Shown: positions 59,399 to 64,000 of the stretch, piece by piece
Numbering within the stretch: the stretch's first letter is position 1
Layout of the letters: each line of letters opens with the position of its first letter
DNA from: Hypomesus transpacificus
Taxonomy: Eukaryota; Chordata; Actinopteri; Osmeriformes; Osmeridae
Direction of reading: 5' to 3'
Assembly (NCBI RefSeq): GCF_021917145.1
Contig: NC_061066.1
Location: forward strand, 1,116,001-1,180,000
DNA length: 64,000 nucleotides
Notes under the pieces: generated by a model
The model's input: only the letters and a program-made list of their open reading frames with translations
The model's database searches: none
Told to the model about the DNA's origin: nothing
Translations under genes and position numbers: made by a program

Positions 59399-61076
59399 TC
59401 ATTTTCACAGCTGTCCCGTTGGGTGAAGAAGCAGGCTGCATAGTCCAAGTCCTTGTTCAAGCTGCTCACATATCGTCTTCCCATCTTTATGTGGAATCTT
59501 TTTTTTTCCTCCTAATGTCTTTGGTTGCCTTTGACACTAACTGCCAGCTTTTATTCTCTGTATCCTTCTTTTAAACCCAAGCTACATGTATGTTAAATAT
59601 ATTTCACTGCAGTGTAGTTGTGATGGAACATGTAGAAAATAGAAATGTGTGTATATAATATGTATGTTTGGTTTGCACATTTGTAACGTTTTTAGCTCTT
59701 GAAAATGTCAATGGATTAAATGGATTATCCAGTCACCCAGTAAGAGCTTACAATACCATGCTAGAATGGGGTTCCTGAATTCCTCTGCTTATGTATAGTA
59801 TCCATTTAAATGAATCACTTGAAAGTGGATTTAGGTTTAGATCTGCAGATGGTAGGGAAGTTTACAAAGAATTGGAAAGCAATAAGTAACCAACACCAAC
59901 TTTGTCCAAATAAGTATCTTCCTAGTGTTATTGATTCACACAATTTTCTAATTTGTCAGTATGTCAACAACTTCAGTGCACTTTTGTAGACATTAGACAT
60001 TATTGGTATGACAAGACCGTTTGTATTTATGCCTAATCAGTGGCCATGTTTTGTAACAAATGATCTAAGTATATTAGATTGGCCCGCTAGAGGTGGTTGA
60101 ACTGTCTTTTAATGTGTAGTGGTACGTAGGAAGGAGTACATTAGATTTTTTGACATTGAAAGTGTTTGATGAGGTGCAGTATACTTGTATGGGAAATTAT
60201 AACAAGAATGCTTAAGGAGCTCATGGTGATCAGTAGCTTTATAGCTTCTGTACTTTCTGGTGGTTCTGTAAAGGTGTTCAGGCATGTCTGATTTGGGGTG
60301 TAAAATATCACGCCACAGGACTTTTGTAAACTTGGCAATAAGCAGCGTTTTTGACAGTTGGGTCAGATAATGTCAACTGGAGCAAATGTTAATGCTCAAC
60401 TTGCATTTGTCGTCTTGGACCTTTTTAGAGCTAGTTTCTTTGTTTTTGGGTGACTGTTCTGAAAGTTTGAAAAGTGCTGCTCTTGGGAATATCGTTCAGA
60501 AGGCCTTTTGGGTTTTATGTTTTCAAAACTGCCCTTTTTAATCACTGTAGTTATCAGAACATGACCAATTACAGAAAAGTACAAATGTCAACTTTGGTCA
60601 ACTTCAATCCTTTTTACATTCTGTCTGTCATTAAATTGTATTCTATTACGAGTTCACCATTTGGAAAGGGCTAGAAAAGGTTCATACCATATCAGATCAT
60701 ATTGTAGCAAAGCAAACCTGTTGTATTACCTTTTTATGTCAATGCAATTTGAATGATCTGATATAAATTACAAGAAGAAGGTTTGTCTCTGCTTATTGTT
60801 TAGACAAGATTTGAGGAGGTGCAATTTAAAGAACTTTCACTAGCTTGTATTACATAAATCCGATGAACCAGTTTCTTGAATGCATTGAAAGACACATTCA
60901 CTCATTTCAAAACATGAGCCAGTTACTGTAATGGGGGGGGGGGGGGAGTTGCTCTACTTGTTTCTTGTATCGTCGTTGAACAGAGAGTTTGTGATGGGTC
61001 CTAGTACTTGAATATGACTTGAATATGGGATAGGAGCAGCAAGCTGTGTGTGTGAAGGGAGGTGAGGTCAGGATGT
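59399..61076. other. FOXM1 3' UTR and intergenic segment
   Basis: AT-rich with no coding exon. A candidate ATTAAA signal for FOXM1 lies at about 59716. A G run lies at 60932-60946, close to the 3' end of the SLC7-like gene. Confidence 0.4.
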
Positions 61077-61536
61077 TCAGTAGGTCTTCACCTCCTGCTG
61101 AGCCACCTCCAGCAGGATCTGCAGCTGTTTGCTGCAGAAGTCTACACAGAATAGACAAGCACAAGCCTTGTTACCACACAAAGCTCTCACCTCAGTGTCG
61201 GATAAAATGAAGTTCAATTCAAATAAAGAAGTGCTATCTCAGCGTTAAGCTCAGATAGTTCAATAGTATTTCAGAGTAAAAGTCGGCTCATAAAGTGGTA
61301 TTTTAGGGATAAAGTACTGTAAATATGACTGGTGATGGTGAAGTGCTTTGTGACTCACTGTAGGTGCGCCTCAGTCTTGGGGGTAGACGTGAGCTGTGGA
61401 TGGTCAGGTAGTAGACTGGGACCCCTGACAGGGTGAGGGCACAGCTGCACCCTGTGTTCCAGGGGTCTGAGTACAGGGACAGCCCCACGATGAAGAAGCA
61501 CACCACAGTGAAGGACACTGCAATGACCAGGGGCAC
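61077..61536 (-). CDS. SLC7-family amino-acid transporter light chain, C-terminal two exons (partial)
   Basis: Minus-strand exons 61359-61536 (acceptor TCCTCTAG, donor GTGAGT) and 61077-61141 (acceptor TGTGTAG) join in frame and end KTY-stop. The first encodes two hydrophobic helices separated by LYSDPWNTG and then LSGVPVYYL and a basic RLPPRLRR loop. This matches the last membrane segments of y+LAT/b0,+AT-type SLC7 light chains (LSG(L/V)PxYF). The second exon (KQLQILLEVAQQE) matches their short cytosolic tail. These carriers pair with SLC3 heavy chains in the plasma membrane to exchange amino acids. Upstream exons must lie beyond the window; the LINE at 61670 onward sits in the preceding intron. 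I cannot say which SLC7 member this is. Confidence 0.75.
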
Positions 61537-61669
61537 CTAGAGGAAACATGCAGAGGAATAGGAAAACGTCTCAATATCTGTTCATCTGAACATGCAATCG
61601 ATTTAGTGTCTGTTAGAGAAGAGTAGATAATATTTCTACAGTTACGGTATATACAATTATACATCGTCG

Positions 61670-64000
61670 TCATCTGCCGCTTGTCCGGGGATCGGGTCGC
61701 GGGGGCAGCGACCTAAGCAGGGAGGCCCAGACTTCCCTCCCCCCGGCCACTTCCGCCAGCTCTTCCTGGGGGACCCCAAGGCGTTCCCAGGCCAGCTGAG
61801 AGACATAGTCCCTCCAGCGTGTCCTGGGTCTTCCCCGGGGCCTCTTCCCAGTGGGACGTGCCCGGAACACCTCACCAGGGAGGCGTCCAGGAGGCATCCT
61901 AATCAGATGCCCGAGCCACCTCAGCTGGCTCCTCTCGACGCGGAGGAGCAGCGGTTCTACTCTGAGCCCCTCCCGGATGACCGAGCTTCTCACCCTATCT
62001 CTAAGGGAGAGCCCGGACACCCTACGGAGAAAGCTCATTTCGGCCGCTTGTATTCGCGATCTCGTTCTTTCGGTCACTACCCATAGTTCGTGACCATAGG
62101 TGAGGGTAGGAACGTAGATCGACTGGTAAATAGAGAGCTTCGCCTTTCGACTCAGCTCCTTCTTCACCACGACGGACCGATGCAGAGCCCGCATCACTGC
62201 GGACGCCGCACCGATCCGCCTGTCGACCTCGCGCTCCATTCTTCCCTCACTCGTGAACAAGACCCCGAGATACTTGAACTCCTCCGCTTGGTTCAGGATC
62301 TCCTCCCCGACCCGGAGATGGCACTCCACCCTTTTCCGGTCGATTACCATGGCCTCAGATTTGGAGGTGCTGATTCGCATCCCAGCCGCTTCACATTCGG
62401 TTGCGAACCGCTCCAGTGAGAGCTGAAGGTCACGGCCCGATGAAGCCAACAGGACCACATCATCCGCAAAAAGCAGCGACCCGATCCTGAGGTCACCAAA
62501 CCGGACCCCCTCAACACCCTGGCTGCGCCTAGAAATTCTGTCCATATAGGTAATGAACAGAATCGGTGACATAGGGCAGCCCTGGCGGAGTCCAACCCTC
62601 ACCGGAAACAAGTTCGACTTACTACCGGCAATGCGGACCAAACTCTGGCACCGGTCGTACAGGGACCGGACAGCCCCGATCAGGAAATCCGGTACCCCGT
62701 ACTCTCGGAGCACCCCCCACATGAGCCCCCGAGGGACACGGTCGAACGCCTTTTCCAAATCCACAAAACATGTGTAGACTGGTTGGGCGAACTCCCATGT
62801 ACCCTCCAGGACTCCGCGGAGGGTATAAAGCTGGTCCACTGTTCCACGGCCAGGACGAAAACCACATTGCTCCTCCTGAATCCGAGGTTCGACAATCCGA
62901 CGGACCCTCCTCTCCAGGACCCCTGAATAGACTTTCCCAGGGAGGCTGAGGAGTGTGATCCCCCTAAAGTTGGAGCACACCCTCCGGTCCCCCTTTTTAA
63001 AGAGGGGAACCACCACCCCGGTCTGCCAGTCCAGAGGCACTGTCCCCGATGTCCACGCGATGTTGCAGAGTCGTGTCAACCAAGACAGCCCTACAACATC
63101 CAGAGCCCTAAGGAACTCCGGGCGGACCTCATCCACCCCAGGGGCCCTGCCACCGCGGAGCTTTTCAACCACCTCGGCGACCTCAGCCCCAGAGATAGAA
63201 GGGCCCCCCCCGATGTCCCCAGACTCTGCCTCCACGTCGGAAAGCGTGTTGGTGGAATTAAGGAGGTCTTCGAAGTATTCCTTCCACCGATCCAGGACGT
63301 CCCCCGTCGAGGTCAGCAGCGCACCATCCCCACCGTATACAGTGTTGACAGAGCACTGCTTCCCCCTCCTGAGCCGCCGGATGGTGGTCCAGAACCTTTT
63401 TGAAGCCGTTCGGAAGTCATTCTCCATGGCCTCGCCGAACTCCTCCCATGCCCGGGTTTTTGCCTCCGCGACCGCCAAAGCCGCGTTCCGCTTGGCCTGC
63501 CGGTACACATCAGCTGCCTCTGGAGTCCTACCAGCCAATAAAGTCCGATAGGCCTCCTTCTTCAGCTTGACGGCATCCCTCACCTCCGGAGTCCACCACC
63601 GGGTCCGAGGGTTACCGCCGCGACATGCACCGACCGCCCTGCGGCCGCAGCTCCGGTCAGCCGCTTCAACAATGGAGGCCCGGAACATGGCCCATTCGGA
63701 CTCAATGTCCCCGGCCCCCCCCGAGACATGATCGAAGCTCTCCCGGAGGTGGGAGTTGAAGCTCCTTCTGACAGAGGGTTCCGCCAGACGTTCCCAGCAG
63801 ACCCTCACATTACGTTTGGGCCTGCCAGGCCTGACCGGCGTCCTCCCCCACCATCGAAGCCAACTCACCACCAGGTGGTGATCAGTTGACAGCTCCGCCC
63901 CTCTCCTCACCCGAGTGTCCAAGACATGCGGCCCCAAGTCCGATGACACGACTACAAAGTCGATCATCGAACTGAGACCTCGGGTGTCCTGGTGCCAGGT
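61670..64000 (-). mobile_element. LINE (non-LTR retrotransposon), 3' part with intact ORF2
   Basis: One uninterrupted minus-strand frame runs from the window's right edge to a stop at 61670; 765 codons follow the first in-window ATG at 63967, and the frame is open further to the edge. Order: the end of an apurinic-type endonuclease (TDHHLVVSW), a long linker, and reverse transcriptase with VDLEKAFDRVP (about residue 400), RQGCPMSPILF and the catalytic FADD (about residue 500). A C-terminal region follows with TYGHELW and the RWLGHLIRMPPGRLP / RPRGRPRTRW block seen in RTE-like elements. The 3' end is very short and A/T-rich after GATGACGACGATG. The clade is not certain. Absence of stops over 2.3 kb suggests a recent insertion. 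It lies in an intron of the SLC7-like gene, in the same orientation. Confidence 0.9.

Overview
The window is teleost fish nuclear DNA. Evidence: split vertebrate genes with GT-AG introns, a TRIM35/finTRIM-type exon layout, a TULP3-RHNO1-FOXM1 neighbourhood that is also linked in human 12p13, a tRNA-derived SINE with the common teleost tail (ctggataaaagcgtctgc...), a fish-type LINE, and very dense microsatellites. The species cannot be fixed from the sequence.

Layout. 1-22.4 kb: no recognisable gene; mostly low-complexity arrays ((GAAA)n, (GA)n, (GGGA)n, (GGCA)n, CA/TG tracts), several minisatellites, one SINE, and AT-rich islands that read like non-coding conserved sequence. 22.4-27.7 kb: two tandem plus-strand TRIM genes with matching six-exon structure (RING, B-box, coiled coil, PRY-SPRY; 470 and 478 aa). 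28.7-31.5 kb: a plus-strand TIPARP/PARP7-like mono-ADP-ribosyltransferase (633 aa; CCCH finger, WWE, H-Y-I catalytic triad). 33.6-53.0 kb, minus strand: TULP3, rebuilt from twelve coding exons plus an alternative first exon, including one GC-AG intron and a 216-bp symmetric cassette exon with an internal 17-residue duplication. 53.6-54.6 kb, minus: RHNO1 in two exons. 55.9-59.4 kb, plus: FOXM1 in eight coding exons (676 aa). RHNO1 and FOXM1 are divergent, and the segment between them carries adjoining E2F and CHR-like motifs plus an E-box and a CCAAT box. 61.1-61.5 kb, minus: the last two exons of an SLC7-family amino-acid transporter. 61.67 kb to the window end, minus: an uninterrupted LINE ORF2 inside the transporter's intron, cut by the window edge.

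How they fit together. TRIM-TRIM-TIPARP-like form a small cluster of families often linked to innate immunity, placed beside housekeeping genes for cilia (TULP3), checkpoint signalling (RHNO1) and G2/M transcription (FOXM1). I found no prokaryotic-style or wholly unknown system. The most distinctive signals are the TULP3 exon variants, two GC-AG introns in separate genes, a perfect hairpin holding inverted TCF/LEF-like sites in a TULP3 intron, and the immune cluster itself. Exon joins come from reading frame, phase and splice sites by eye; no alignment or transcript data were used.
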